From contig CAZQXO010000003.1 of assembly GCA_964597445.1 (NCBI GenBank), positions 1 through 64,000 on the forward strand: a stretch of 64,000 nt of DNA, written 5' to 3'. The stretch comes from UBA10649 sp964597445 (GTDB taxonomy: Bacteria > Actinomycetota > Actinomycetes > S36-B12). Numbering within the stretch: position 1 is the first letter of the stretch; each line of letters opens with the position of its first letter. This document shows positions 43,492 to 51,799 of this stretch, in pieces. The position numbers and the translations under genes were made by a program. The notes beneath the pieces were generated by a model that was not told where the DNA came from, made no database searches, and saw only the letters and a program-made list of their open reading frames with translations.

Positions 43492-44280
43492 GTGAAGATC
43501 GCATCCGCCATCCTCGGCCCGGCCGTGGTGCTCGCCGCCGTGGCCGCCGGCGTTCCCGCCCAGGCGGCCGACGCCTACAACGCCAGCGTTGCCGGCCAGC
43601 GCAACTTCGGCCTGCTGTCGAATCTCTCGCAGTCGTCCAATCAGAGGGTCGACATCGTGAACCTGCCGGCTGGCGTGGGCCTGTACGCCCTCAACTGTCT
43701 CGTGCCGCAGGACCCCCGCTCCGCCCCGACGGTCTGCGACCTGTCCGATGGTGCGGCCGGCTACCTTCCGGCCGCCGGTGAGGCTCGGGCGACTGCGACG
43801 CTGCCCATCAAGGTGAATGCCGAGTTCTACGGCATGAACCCGAACCCCACCAATGGTGATGCCGGCGGCCAGAGCGTGGACTGCCGTGCGAGCACCGGCA
43901 ACCCCCGCTCGACGACGTGCGCTGTCTATGTCATCGGTGCCGGGCGCGACTCCGCCAACCCTGCCTACCTTCGGGTGTTCCCGACCAGCTTCCTTCCCGT
44001 GAAGGCGCAGCGGGCGAACGATGTCGCCACGGTCACGCTCGCGGGCACCGACGTGCGCAAGGGTGCGAAGCCGTCTCTGGCGGTCGACGAGGCGACCCCG
44101 TTCACGGTATCGCTGAAGTCAGGGCTCGCCCCCTCGGTCTCGGCCACGGGCTGCGAGATCAAGGACGGCCGCATCACGGCACTCAGTGACAAGGGCACCT
44201 GCACCGTTCGCGTCACCTCAACCGGCGGGAAGAACTACAAGCCTCTGGTGACGACGCAGGTGTTCCGGCTGACCAAGTAG
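43492..44280 (+). CDS. Secreted four-cysteine protein with C-terminal Ig-like domain
   Basis: A 262-residue protein with a signal peptide (1-25, cut after AQA). Its first domain (about 30-175) repeats the plan of its neighbour: VGLYALNC, a second cysteine in PTVCDLSDG, the pair SVDCRASTGNPRSTTCAVYVIG, and a closing YLRVFPTSFLPV. The second domain (about 180-262) is Ig-like with SATGCEIKDGRITALSDKGTCTVRVTS. There is no sortase motif or membrane anchor. AAGGAG precedes the GTG at 43492 and the upstream gene is 55 bases away, so the two are probably co-transcribed. A gene pair from duplication is likely. Confidence 0.75.
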   Translation: MKIASAILGPAVVLAAVAAGVPAQAADAYNASVAGQRNFGLLSNLSQSSNQRVDIVNLPAGVGLYALNCLVPQDPRSAPTVCDLSDGAAGYLPAAGEARATATLPIKVNAEFYGMNPNPTNGDAGGQSVDCRASTGNPRSTTCAVYVIGAGRDSANPAYLRVFPTSFLPVKAQRANDVATVTLAGTDVRKGAKPSLAVDEATPFTVSLKSGLAPSVSATGCEIKDGRITALSDKGTCTVRVTSTGGKNYKPLVTTQVFRLTK

Positions 44281-44289
44281 GCGTCCCTA

Positions 44290-44322
44290 CTCCTGCCGCG
44301 CTCCTCGCGAGCGCGGCAGGAG
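44290..44322. terminator. Bidirectional terminator hairpin
   Basis: A perfect 14-bp stem (CTCCTGCCGCGCTC and its complement) with loop CTCGC. It lies between the convergent secreted-protein gene and the tetR gene and can serve both. Confidence 0.85.
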
Positions 44323-44336
44323 GACGTCGATTCGCC

Positions 44337-44924
44337 TCACGCGCCGGGCGCGAGACGCACGACTCCTCCGTGGATGAAGTCCAGGACGAGCTCCGTCTCA
44401 CGCTCGGCGGTCGTCGTGCCGGCCTCGATGCGTGTGATGGCGGCGTCGACAGCGCCCCAGATGAACATCGACACCGCGGACGGGTCCGGGATGCCGAGAT
44501 CGCCGACGGCGACGGTCAGGGGGGTGATGAGGTCGCGATGCTGGGCCTGCACCTGCGCGCGGCGTGTGGGGGGGAGGTCCACGGTGCCGGCTGCCCGGAC
44601 GAGGGCGTGGCGACCATCGCGGACGTATGCCAGCACGGCCGTGACCCAGGCGCGAATGCGTGAGGCCGCATCATCCTCGGCCTCCACGGCCGCCTGCAGG
44701 TCCGCACTCCACTCGGCGAGCTCGTCGACCAGCACATCGGCGATGAGGTCCGCCGCACTGCTGTAGTACTCGTAGACCGCCGAGCGGGACAGGCCCACCT
44801 CGGAGGCGACCTCCGCGACGGTGAAGGTGCCCTCGCGCAGGATCAGGCTGGCCGCCGCCTCCAGGAGCGCGGCGCGGCGCTGCTCCCGGTTGAGGGCCAC
44901 GGTCGGTGCGCTGATCTTGGGCAC
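44337..44924 (-). CDS. TetR-family transcriptional regulator
   Basis: A 195-residue repressor-type regulator. The N-terminal helix-turn-helix (about 15-60) reads RRAALLEAAASLILREG, FTVAEVASEVGLSRSAVYEYYSS, a clear TetR_N domain. The C-terminal ligand domain is helical and has no family I recognise. GTG 44924 lies six bases after a CATACT hexamer on the minus strand (44936 to 44931). Targets are unknown: the neighbours are the secreted pair and rpsT, and no obvious operator is seen nearby. Confidence 0.88.
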   Translation of the reverse strand: MPKISAPTVALNREQRRAALLEAAASLILREGTFTVAEVASEVGLSRSAVYEYYSSAADLIADVLVDELAEWSADLQAAVEAEDDAASRIRAWVTAVLAYVRDGRHALVRAAGTVDLPPTRRAQVQAQHRDLITPLTVAVGDLGIPDPSAVSMFIWGAVDAAITRIEAGTTTAERETELVLDFIHGGVVRLAPGA

Positions 44925-44950
44925 CTCTGAAGTATGCCCGAGAACGACGA

Positions 44951-44973
44951 AGGGCGCCCGCGGTGGGCGCCCT
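44951..44973 (-). terminator. Terminator hairpin after rpsT
   Basis: AGGGCGCCC and GGGCGCCCT pair over nine bases with loop GCGGT. It lies 28 bases downstream of the rpsT stop on the minus strand. The following bases (TCGTCGTTCT) are moderately T-rich. Confidence 0.75.
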
Positions 44974-45000
44974 CCGTGCGTGAGTCGTGGTACGGCTGGC

Positions 45001-45261
45001 TCAGAGAGCGGCAGCCTTCCGGGCGATCGAGGACTTGCGGTTCGCCGCCTGGTTGGCGTGGATGACGCCCTTGCTGACCGCCTTGTCGAGGGCGCGGTTG
45101 GCCTCGCGGGCCATCGCCGTGGCCTGGGCGGCGTCGCCGGACTCGGCGGCCTCGTGGAACTTGCGGACAGCCGTCTTCAGGGCGGACTTGACCGACTTGT
45201 TGCGCAGGCGCGCCTTCTCGTTCGTGCGGATGCGCTTCATCTGCGACTTGATGTTCGCCAC
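45001..45261 (-). CDS. rpsT: Small ribosomal subunit protein bS20
   Basis: An 86-residue basic helical protein, normal for bS20, which binds 16S rRNA. It begins ANIKSQMKRIRTNEKARLRNK and ends ANRKSSIARKAAAL. GTG 45261 is chosen because it gives the family N-terminus; longer in-frame starts upstream are not credible. Divergent from lepA across 152 bases. In many actinobacteria it directly faces holA; here the hmu cassette and tetR separate them. Confidence 0.96.
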   Translation of the reverse strand: MANIKSQMKRIRTNEKARLRNKSVKSALKTAVRKFHEAAESGDAAQATAMAREANRALDKAVSKGVIHANQAANRKSSIARKAAAL

Positions 45262-45413
45262 GGAGTCAACCTTCTCGGCTTGTGGTGCGGGACAACGACG
45301 GGATCCCCGAGGGGATGCTGCGGGTGGGCAGCGACCCCCAAGAGTACCCGTAGGCTGGGCTCCAGCCCAAATCACCCCCATGACCGAGGGATCCGCCCCT
45401 CACGAGGAGCCCG

Positions 45414-47258
45414 GTGCCCGCCCAGCCGTCTGCCCCGAAGCCCGGATCCACCGACCCGTCGGTGATCCGGAACTTCTGCATCATCGCCCACATCGACCAC
45501 GGGAAGTCGACCCTGGCCGACCGGATGCTGCAGCAGACCGGGGTGGTCGAGGAACGGGCCATGCGGGCCCAGTACCTCGACCGCATGGACATCGAGCGCG
45601 AACGGGGCATCACGATCAAGTCGCAGGCGGTCCGTCTGCCCTATCACGGTCCGGACGGCTCTGACTACGTCCTGAACATGATCGACACCCCCGGTCACGT
45701 GGACTTCACCTACGAGGTCTCGCGCTCGCTGGCGGCCTGTGAGGGCGCCGTGCTCTTGGTCGACGCGGCGCAGGGCATTGAGGCGCAGACCCTGGCGAAC
45801 CTCTACCTGGCCCTGGCGACCGATCTGACGATCATCCCGGTGCTGAACAAGATCGACCTCCCTGCAGCTCAGCCCGAGAAGTACGCGGCCGAGCTCGCCC
45901 ACCTCATCGGGTGCCCACCGGACGACGTGCTCCTGGTGTCGGCCAAGACGGGTGTCGGAGTCGATGCCCTGCTCGAGCGGATCGTCGAACGCATCCCCGC
46001 ACCCGTCGGTCGTGCGGATGCGCCGGCGCGGGCGATGATCTTCGACTCGGTGTACGACACCTATCGCGGAGTTGTGACGTACGTGCGCGTGGTGGACGGC
46101 CACCTGTCGAGCCGCGAGCGCATCGAGATGATGTCGACGGGTGCCGTGCACGAACTCCTCGAGGTCGGGGTCATCTCGCCCGAGCCGATTCCGGGATCGG
46201 GTCTCGGAGTGGGGGAGGTGGGCTACCTGATCACCGGGGTCAAGGATGTCCGCCAGTCTCGCGTCGGCGACACCGTCACGAGCGAGCGCAGCGGTGCGAC
46301 CGAGCCCCTGAGCGGGTACGAGGATCCCAAGCCGATGGTCTTCTCGGGCCTCTATCCGATCGATGGATCGGACTACCCCGAACTGCGCGATGCCCTCGAC
46401 AAGCTCAAGCTCAACGACGCTGCGCTCGTCTACGAGCCAGAGACGTCACTGGCACTCGGCTTCGGCTTCCGGTGCGGCTTCCTAGGGCTGCTCCACATGG
46501 AGATCGTGCGGGAGCGACTCGAGCGCGAGGCCAACCTCGACCTGATCTCCACGGCACCCAACGTCGTGTACCGCGTGGTGCTCGACGACGGCAAGGAGGT
46601 CGTGGTCACCAACCCGAGCGAGTTCCCGACCCAGAAGGTGTCGCGCATCTTCGAGCCGGTCGTGAAGTCCACGATCATCCTTCCGAGCGAGTTCGTCGGG
46701 ACGGTCATGGAGCTGTGCCAGCAGCGGCGGGGGACCCTGCTGGGCATGGACTACCTGTCCGAGGATCGCGTCGAGATGCGCTACACGCTTCCGCTGGCGG
46801 AGATCGTGTTCGACTTCTTCGACTCGCTCAAGTCCCGCACGCGCGGCTACGCCTCACTCGACTACGAACTGACAGGGGAGCAGGAGGCCGACCTCGTCAA
46901 GGTCGACATCCTGCTGCACGGCGATCCGGTCGATGCCTTCAGCGCCATCGTCCATCGTGACAAGGCGATGAGCTACGGCACGATGATGACGAGCAAGCTC
47001 AAGGAGCTCATTCCCCGGCAGCAGTTCGAGGTGCCCATCCAGGCGGCCATCGGTTCGCGTGTCATCACGCGCGAGACCATCCGCGCGATCCGCAAGGACG
47101 TCCTGGCCAAGTGCTACGGAGGAGACATCTCCCGCAAGCGCAAGCTCCTGGAGAAGCAGAAGGAGGGCAAGAAGCGGATGAAGATGGTCGGTCGCGTCGA
47201 GGTGCCCCAGGAGGCTTTCGTGGCGGCCCTCTCCACCACCGAGCCCCCCAAGAAGTAG
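45414..47258 (+). CDS. lepA: Elongation factor 4
   Basis: A 614-residue translational GTPase related to EF-G that acts on stalled or initiating ribosomes. The G1 motif is AHIDHGKST, switch II DTPGHVDF and G4 NKIDLP. Domain II follows, and the LepA-specific C-terminal domain includes KCYGGDISRKRKLLEKQKEGKKRMK. GTG 45414 follows GAGGAG. The upstream 152 bases before rpsT hold the shared promoter region. hemW starts three bases after its stop. Confidence 0.97.
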   Translation: MPAQPSAPKPGSTDPSVIRNFCIIAHIDHGKSTLADRMLQQTGVVEERAMRAQYLDRMDIERERGITIKSQAVRLPYHGPDGSDYVLNMIDTPGHVDFTYEVSRSLAACEGAVLLVDAAQGIEAQTLANLYLALATDLTIIPVLNKIDLPAAQPEKYAAELAHLIGCPPDDVLLVSAKTGVGVDALLERIVERIPAPVGRADAPARAMIFDSVYDTYRGVVTYVRVVDGHLSSRERIEMMSTGAVHELLEVGVISPEPIPGSGLGVGEVGYLITGVKDVRQSRVGDTVTSERSGATEPLSGYEDPKPMVFSGLYPIDGSDYPELRDALDKLKLNDAALVYEPETSLALGFGFRCGFLGLLHMEIVRERLEREANLDLISTAPNVVYRVVLDDGKEVVVTNPSEFPTQKVSRIFEPVVKSTIILPSEFVGTVMELCQQRRGTLLGMDYLSEDRVEMRYTLPLAEIVFDFFDSLKSRTRGYASLDYELTGEQEADLVKVDILLHGDPVDAFSAIVHRDKAMSYGTMMTSKLKELIPRQQFEVPIQAAIGSRVITRETIRAIRKDVLAKCYGGDISRKRKLLEKQKEGKKRMKMVGRVEVPQEAFVAALSTTEPPKK

Positions 47259-47261
47259 CCC

Positions 47262-48431
47262 GTGGACCGCGAGCTGGGTGGGTGCCCGAGCGCGGGGCCC
47301 GGGCTCGGGATCTACGTCCACGTCCCGTTCTGCTCCACTCGATGCGGCTACTGCGACTTCAACACGTACACGGCGACGGAGCTCGGCGACTCCGTTCGCC
47401 GGGACACCTTCCACGAGGTGCTCATCGACGAGGTCCGGCTGGCGCGGCAGGCGCTCGGTGATCACGAACGCGCGGTGAGCACGGTCTTCGTCGGAGGAGG
47501 CACCCCGACGCTGCTGGGTTCCGTGGGTCTGGTCGGCATCCTGTCGGCGATCCGTGATGAGTTCGGCCTGGCGCCCGGCGCCGAGGTCACGACGGAGGCG
47601 AATCCCGATTCGGTCGATGCCCCGATGCTCGACGCGTTGCTCACCGGTGGGTTCACCCGGGTGTCACTGGGGATGCAGAGCTCCTCGTCGGCCGTCCTGC
47701 GCATCCTCGATCGCACGCACACGCCGGGTGCCAGCGTCGCGATGGCACATCTGGCCCGAGACGTGGGTTTCGAGCATGTGAACCTGGACCTGATCTACGG
47801 CACGCCGGGGGAGACCGACGACGACCTGCGCCGCTCTCTCGACGACGCTCTGTCGTCGGGTGTCGATCATGTGTCCGCCTACGCGCTCATCGTCGAGGAC
47901 GGGACGCCGATGGCCCGTCGAATCCGCCGAGGGGAGATGCCGACGCCGGACGACGACGTCGCCGCTGAGCGCTACGAGATGGTCGACGACGCGCTCACCG
48001 GGGCCGGGCTCGAGTGGTACGAGGTCTCGAACTGGGCCCGTCCCGGCGGCGAGTGCCAGCACAACCTCGGCTACTGGCGCGGCGAGGACTGGTGGGGGAT
48101 CGGGCCCGGGGCGCACAGCCACGTGGCGGGTCGTCGATGGTGGAACGTCAAGCATCCTCTCCCGTACGCGGAGCGGGTCCGGGCACGCGAGTCCCCGGAG
48201 GACGGCTGGGAGCAGCTGACGTCGGAGCAGGCCCGGATGGAGCGGGTGATGCTCGGCGTGCGGCTGCGTGACGGATTCCCGGTCGACGGCCTCGTGGTGC
48301 CGGAGCACCTCCGAGCCCGCGGGTGGGTCGACGGTCCGGCCCTGGCCGCCGGACGCATCGTGCTGACGCGCTCGGGGCGCCTCATGGCGGACGCGGTCGT
48401 GCGTGATCTCCTGGGCGACCCCTCGCCCTGA
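47262..48431 (+). CDS. hemW: Radical SAM heme chaperone HemW
   Basis: A 389-residue radical SAM protein, formerly called coproporphyrinogen III oxidase-like. The cluster motif is CSTRCGYCDF, lacking the fourth cysteine that marks true HemN, so heme-chaperone HemW is the better name. It also carries VFVGGGTPTLLG, LDLIYGTPGE and the C-terminal HemN_C region. HemW binds heme and inserts it into respiratory enzymes. It follows lepA immediately. A heme importer nearby makes a functional link imaginable, but lepA-hemW order is general. Confidence 0.9.
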   Translation: MDRELGGCPSAGPGLGIYVHVPFCSTRCGYCDFNTYTATELGDSVRRDTFHEVLIDEVRLARQALGDHERAVSTVFVGGGTPTLLGSVGLVGILSAIRDEFGLAPGAEVTTEANPDSVDAPMLDALLTGGFTRVSLGMQSSSSAVLRILDRTHTPGASVAMAHLARDVGFEHVNLDLIYGTPGETDDDLRRSLDDALSSGVDHVSAYALIVEDGTPMARRIRRGEMPTPDDDVAAERYEMVDDALTGAGLEWYEVSNWARPGGECQHNLGYWRGEDWWGIGPGAHSHVAGRRWWNVKHPLPYAERVRARESPEDGWEQLTSEQARMERVMLGVRLRDGFPVDGLVVPEHLRARGWVDGPALAAGRIVLTRSGRLMADAVVRDLLGDPSP

Positions 48432-48477
48432 TGCCCCTGCCCCGTGCGTCCGAGGGGCCGAGGGTCCCTCCGGGGCG

Positions 48478-48510
48478 TACACTTGGCACTCGAAACAGGT
48501 GAGTGCCAAG
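48478..48510 (+). promoter_or_regulatory. hrcA promoter with CIRCE operator
   Basis: TTGGCACTC (48483-48491), nine bases, GAGTGCCAA (48501-48509): a perfect inverted repeat of CIRCE form, the HrcA operator; one further base pair extends each arm. TACACT (48478-48483) is the -10 and overlaps the left arm, so bound HrcA would block initiation. AGGAGG and ATG 48524 follow directly. Confidence 0.92.
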
Positions 48511-48523
48511 TCCAGGAGGTGGC

Positions 48524-49543
48524 ATGCAGGAGGAGCGTCGGCTCGCCGTCCTGCGCGCGATCGTCGAGGACTACGTCGCCACCCATGAGCCGGTCGGGTC
48601 CAAGGCCCTGGTGGAGCGGCACAATCTCGGGGTCTCTCCCGCCACGATCCGCAACGACATGGCCGCCCTGGAGGACGAGGGCTACATCGCGCAGCCGCAC
48701 ACGAGCGCCGGCCGGGTGCCCACCGACCTCGGGTACCGGCTCTTCGTCGATCGGCTCTCAGAGGTCAAGCCGCTCAGCGCGGCCGAGCGCCGCGCCATCC
48801 AGCACTTCCTCGACGACGCCGTCGACCTCGACGACGTGATGGCGCGGACGGTGCGGATCCTGGCGCAGGTGACCCAGCAGGTGGCTCTGGTGCAGTACCC
48901 GTCGCTGATGCGAAGCTCCATCAAGCACGTCGAGCTCGTGCCGATGAGCTCGACGCGCATCATGCTGATCGTCATCACCGACACCGCTCGGGTGGAGCAG
49001 CGGCTCATCGAGTGCGCGGGTCCGGTCTCGGAGGATGTCGTCGCCGACCTGAGGTCCCGGCTCGGCGTGGCCCTCACGGGCAAGGGCCTCTCGGAGGCGG
49101 CGGCCGCCCTGCAGGGCCTCGAGGACGCGGTGGCACCGGAGGATCTCCCGGTCCTGCGCACCGTGATGGCCACCCTGCTCGAGACCCTCGCCGAGCGCAG
49201 CGACGAGCGGATCGTCCTGGGAGGCACGGCGCACCTCGCCCGGTACGGCCAGGCGTTCCCGCTGGCGATCCAGCCCGTCCTTGAGGCGCTGGAGGAGCAG
49301 GTGGTGCTCATGCGCCTGCTCGGTGAGGCCTCGGCCCAGACCGGCGTGACCGTGCGCATCGGTCACGAGAATCCGATCGAGGGGCTCGAGGCGACCAGTG
49401 TCGTCACGGCGCGCTACGCGCGGGGCGACCAGTCGGTCGCATCGCTCGGTGTCGTCGGCCCGACGCACATGGACTACCCCGGCACGATGGCGGCGGTCCA
49501 CGCCGTGGCCCGCTACGTCAGCCGCATCCTCGACGAGCAGTAG
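48524..49543 (+). CDS. hrcA: Heat-inducible transcriptional repressor HrcA
   Basis: A 339-residue repressor of heat-shock genes that binds CIRCE and needs GroE for activity. The N-terminal winged helix (about 1-75) includes RRLAVLRAIVEDYVATHEPVGSKAL, NLGVSPATIRNDMAALEDEGYI and PHTSAGRVPTDLGYRLFVD. GAF-like and dimerisation regions follow. ATG 48524 is favoured over GTG 48503, which lies within the CIRCE element, because AGGAGG is eight bases upstream. It represses its own operon with dnaJ. Confidence 0.96.
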   Translation: MQEERRLAVLRAIVEDYVATHEPVGSKALVERHNLGVSPATIRNDMAALEDEGYIAQPHTSAGRVPTDLGYRLFVDRLSEVKPLSAAERRAIQHFLDDAVDLDDVMARTVRILAQVTQQVALVQYPSLMRSSIKHVELVPMSSTRIMLIVITDTARVEQRLIECAGPVSEDVVADLRSRLGVALTGKGLSEAAAALQGLEDAVAPEDLPVLRTVMATLLETLAERSDERIVLGGTAHLARYGQAFPLAIQPVLEALEEQVVLMRLLGEASAQTGVTVRIGHENPIEGLEATSVVTARYARGDQSVASLGVVGPTHMDYPGTMAAVHAVARYVSRILDEQ

Positions 49544-49552
49544 GGACCCTCG

Positions 49553-50680
49553 GTGAGCACGGACTACTACGCCCTCCTCGGGGTTGCGCGCGATGCCTCA
49601 CCCGAGGAGATCAAGAAGGCCTACCGACGGCTCGCCCGCGAACTGCATCCGGACGTCAATCCGGATCCCGAGCACCAGGAGAAGTTCAAGGCCGTCACCG
49701 CGGCCTACGAGGTCCTGAGCGATCCGGAGAAGCGCCAGATGTACGACCTCGGCGGGGATCCCCTGGGCTCGTCGCGAGGGGGATTCGGCGCCGGCGGTTT
49801 CGACTTCGGCGACATCATGGACGCCTTCTTCGGAGGGGGCGCTCCGCGCGGCCCGCGCATGCGGGCGCGGCGGGGCCAGGACGCGATGATCCGCATCCAG
49901 ATCGACCTCTCCGACGCCGTGTTCGGCGCCACACGCGAGCTGACCGTCGACACGGCCGTGGCATGCGGGTCCTGCGACGCGTCCGGCATGGCTCCGGGCT
50001 CTTCTCCCCAGACGTGCGCGATGTGCAAGGGCCGCGGCGAGATCCAGCAGGTGCAGAGGTCCTTCCTCGGTCAGGTCATGACGTCCCGTCCCTGCCCTGC
50101 ATGCCAGGGATTCGGCACGACCATCCCGCATCCGTGCACCGAATGCTCGGGTGACGGACGCGTCCGGACGCGTCGCACGCTGACCGTGCAGGTCCCTCCG
50201 GGCGTCGACACGGGGACGCGCATCCAGCTGACCGGCGAGGGGGAGGTGGGTCCGAACGGCGGCCCGGCTGGCGACCTCTTCGTCGAGATCGTCGTGCGTC
50301 CGCATGACCTCTACGAGCGACGTGGTGATGAGCTGCACTGCCTTGTCACGGTCCCGATGACGGCGGCCGCTCTCGGCACGAGCGTCACCCTCGATACCCT
50401 CGACGGACCTGTCGCCGTCGAGATCCGTCCGGGAACCCAGTCAGGGGAGTCCGTCGTCGTGCGCGGCCACGGAGCCTCGCGTCTGCGGTCGGCGGGTCGC
50501 GGTGACCTCCACGTCCATCTGTCGGTCCAGACTCCCACCTCTCTCGATTCTCGGCAGGAGGACCTGCTGCGCCAGCTGGCTGAAATGCGCGCCGAGTCGA
50601 CGGTTCAGGTCGGTCACGCGACCCCGGAGCAGGGCGGCGGCTTCTTCTCGCGCATCAAGGATGCGTTCAGCAGCCGGTGA
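49553..50680 (+). CDS. dnaJ: Chaperone DnaJ (DnaJ2 type)
   Basis: A 375-residue type I Hsp40 that delivers substrates to DnaK and stimulates its ATPase. The J domain has the HPD tripeptide in RELHPDVNPD. A G/F-rich region (about 68-100) and four zinc-binding repeats (CGSCDASG, CAMCKGRG, CPACQGFG, CTECSGDG) come next, then the C-terminal beta domains. It follows hrcA after nine bases, so it is under CIRCE control. GTG start at 49553. Confidence 0.96.
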   Translation: MSTDYYALLGVARDASPEEIKKAYRRLARELHPDVNPDPEHQEKFKAVTAAYEVLSDPEKRQMYDLGGDPLGSSRGGFGAGGFDFGDIMDAFFGGGAPRGPRMRARRGQDAMIRIQIDLSDAVFGATRELTVDTAVACGSCDASGMAPGSSPQTCAMCKGRGEIQQVQRSFLGQVMTSRPCPACQGFGTTIPHPCTECSGDGRVRTRRTLTVQVPPGVDTGTRIQLTGEGEVGPNGGPAGDLFVEIVVRPHDLYERRGDELHCLVTVPMTAAALGTSVTLDTLDGPVAVEIRPGTQSGESVVVRGHGASRLRSAGRGDLHVHLSVQTPTSLDSRQEDLLRQLAEMRAESTVQVGHATPEQGGGFFSRIKDAFSSR

Positions 50681-51435
50681 CGCCCCCGATCTTCGTACTG
50701 GACGACCTCGGTGCTGCCGCGCCGGACGTGGTCGTGACCCTCGACGGCCCTGAGGGGCGCCACGCGGCGAGCGTCATGCGTCTGGCACCGGGTGAGCCCG
50801 TCGCGCTGGTCGACGGGCGAGGCCGTCGCGTGAGTGGTGCTGTGCTCCGTGTGCAGGGACGTGATCGCGTCGATGTCCAGGTGGAGGCCGTGCACGACGA
50901 GGCGATGCCGGAGCCGACGATCACGGTCGTGCAGGCGCTGGCCAAGGGGGATCGAGGGGAGCGTGCCGTCGAGCTGCTCACGGAGATCGGCGCTGACGTC
51001 ATCGTCCCGTGGGCGGCGCGCAACTGCGTGGCCCGCTGGACGCCTGACCGCGCTGAGCGGGGGCACCGCCGCTGGATCGATGCCGCGCACGCTGCAGCGA
51101 AGCAGTCGCGCCGGGCCCGCTTCCCGACTGTGGCCCCGCTGGCCACGACGGAGGAGGTGCTCGGCCTGGTGCGGGGCGCGCGACTGGCCCTCCTCCTGCA
51201 CGAGGAGGCTGACGGCTCACTCCGATCCGTGGAGACTCCGACCTCGGGCGACGTCGTGGTCATCGTCGGTCCCGAGGGCGGGATCGCAGCGGACGAGATC
51301 GCGGCACTCGAGGACGCGGGCGCGATCCCGACCCGGCTCGGCCCCACCGTCCTGCGCACGTCGTCGGCCGGGATGGCGGCCGTCGCCGCACTCCTCTCCC
51401 GCACGGAGCGCTGGAATGGGAGTATGTCGTCGTGA
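50677..51435 (+). CDS. rsmE: 16S rRNA (uracil-1498-N3) methyltransferase
   Basis: A 252-residue SPOUT methyltransferase. The N-terminal PUA-like domain (about 1-70) leads to the knotted domain with ALAKGDRGERAVELLTEIG, IVPWAARNCVARW, and the SAM-binding knot VVIVGPEGGIAADE and RLGPTVLRTSSAGMAAVAAL. It overlaps both dnaJ (GTGA) and the HIT gene, a common order after dnaJ. Confidence 0.93.
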   Translation: MTPPIFVLDDLGAAAPDVVVTLDGPEGRHAASVMRLAPGEPVALVDGRGRRVSGAVLRVQGRDRVDVQVEAVHDEAMPEPTITVVQALAKGDRGERAVELLTEIGADVIVPWAARNCVARWTPDRAERGHRRWIDAAHAAAKQSRRARFPTVAPLATTEEVLGLVRGARLALLLHEEADGSLRSVETPTSGDVVVIVGPEGGIAADEIAALEDAGAIPTRLGPTVLRTSSAGMAAVAALLSRTERWNGSMSS

Positions 51436-51779
51436 CCTCGTCGTGCCTGTTCTGTGCCATCGTCGCCGGAGACATCCCGGCCGACATCGTGCATCGCGAT
51501 GAGGAGGTCGTGGTCTTCCGCGACATCGACCCCCAGGCGCCGGTTCACCTTCTGGTCATCCCGACCGAGCACCACGACACGGCTGGCGACCTCGCCGCCC
51601 AGGACCCGGCTCTGGCAGGCCGGCTCCTGGCGCGCGCGGCTGAGGCCGCTGGGGCAGCGGGCGTGTCGGAGTCGGGGTACCGCATCGTGACCAACACGGG
51701 CGCGGACGGAGGTCAGAGCGTGCAGCACGTGCACCTTCATGTGCTCGGAGGCCGGGCCCTGACCTGGCCCCCAGGATGA
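51432..51779 (+). CDS. HIT-domain nucleotide hydrolase
   Basis: A 115-residue histidine-triad protein of the HINT type. The N-terminus CLFCAIVAGDIPADIVHRDEEVVVFRD is typical, including the CxxC pair. The catalytic triad is HVHLHVLGG near the C-terminus. Such enzymes hydrolyse adenosine phosphoramidates. GTG 51432 lies inside the rsmE stop. Confidence 0.93.
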   Translation: MTSSCLFCAIVAGDIPADIVHRDEEVVVFRDIDPQAPVHLLVIPTEHHDTAGDLAAQDPALAGRLLARAAEAAGAAGVSESGYRIVTNTGADGGQSVQHVHLHVLGGRALTWPPG

Positions 51780-51799
51780 TCCCGGAAGAGATGAGACCC

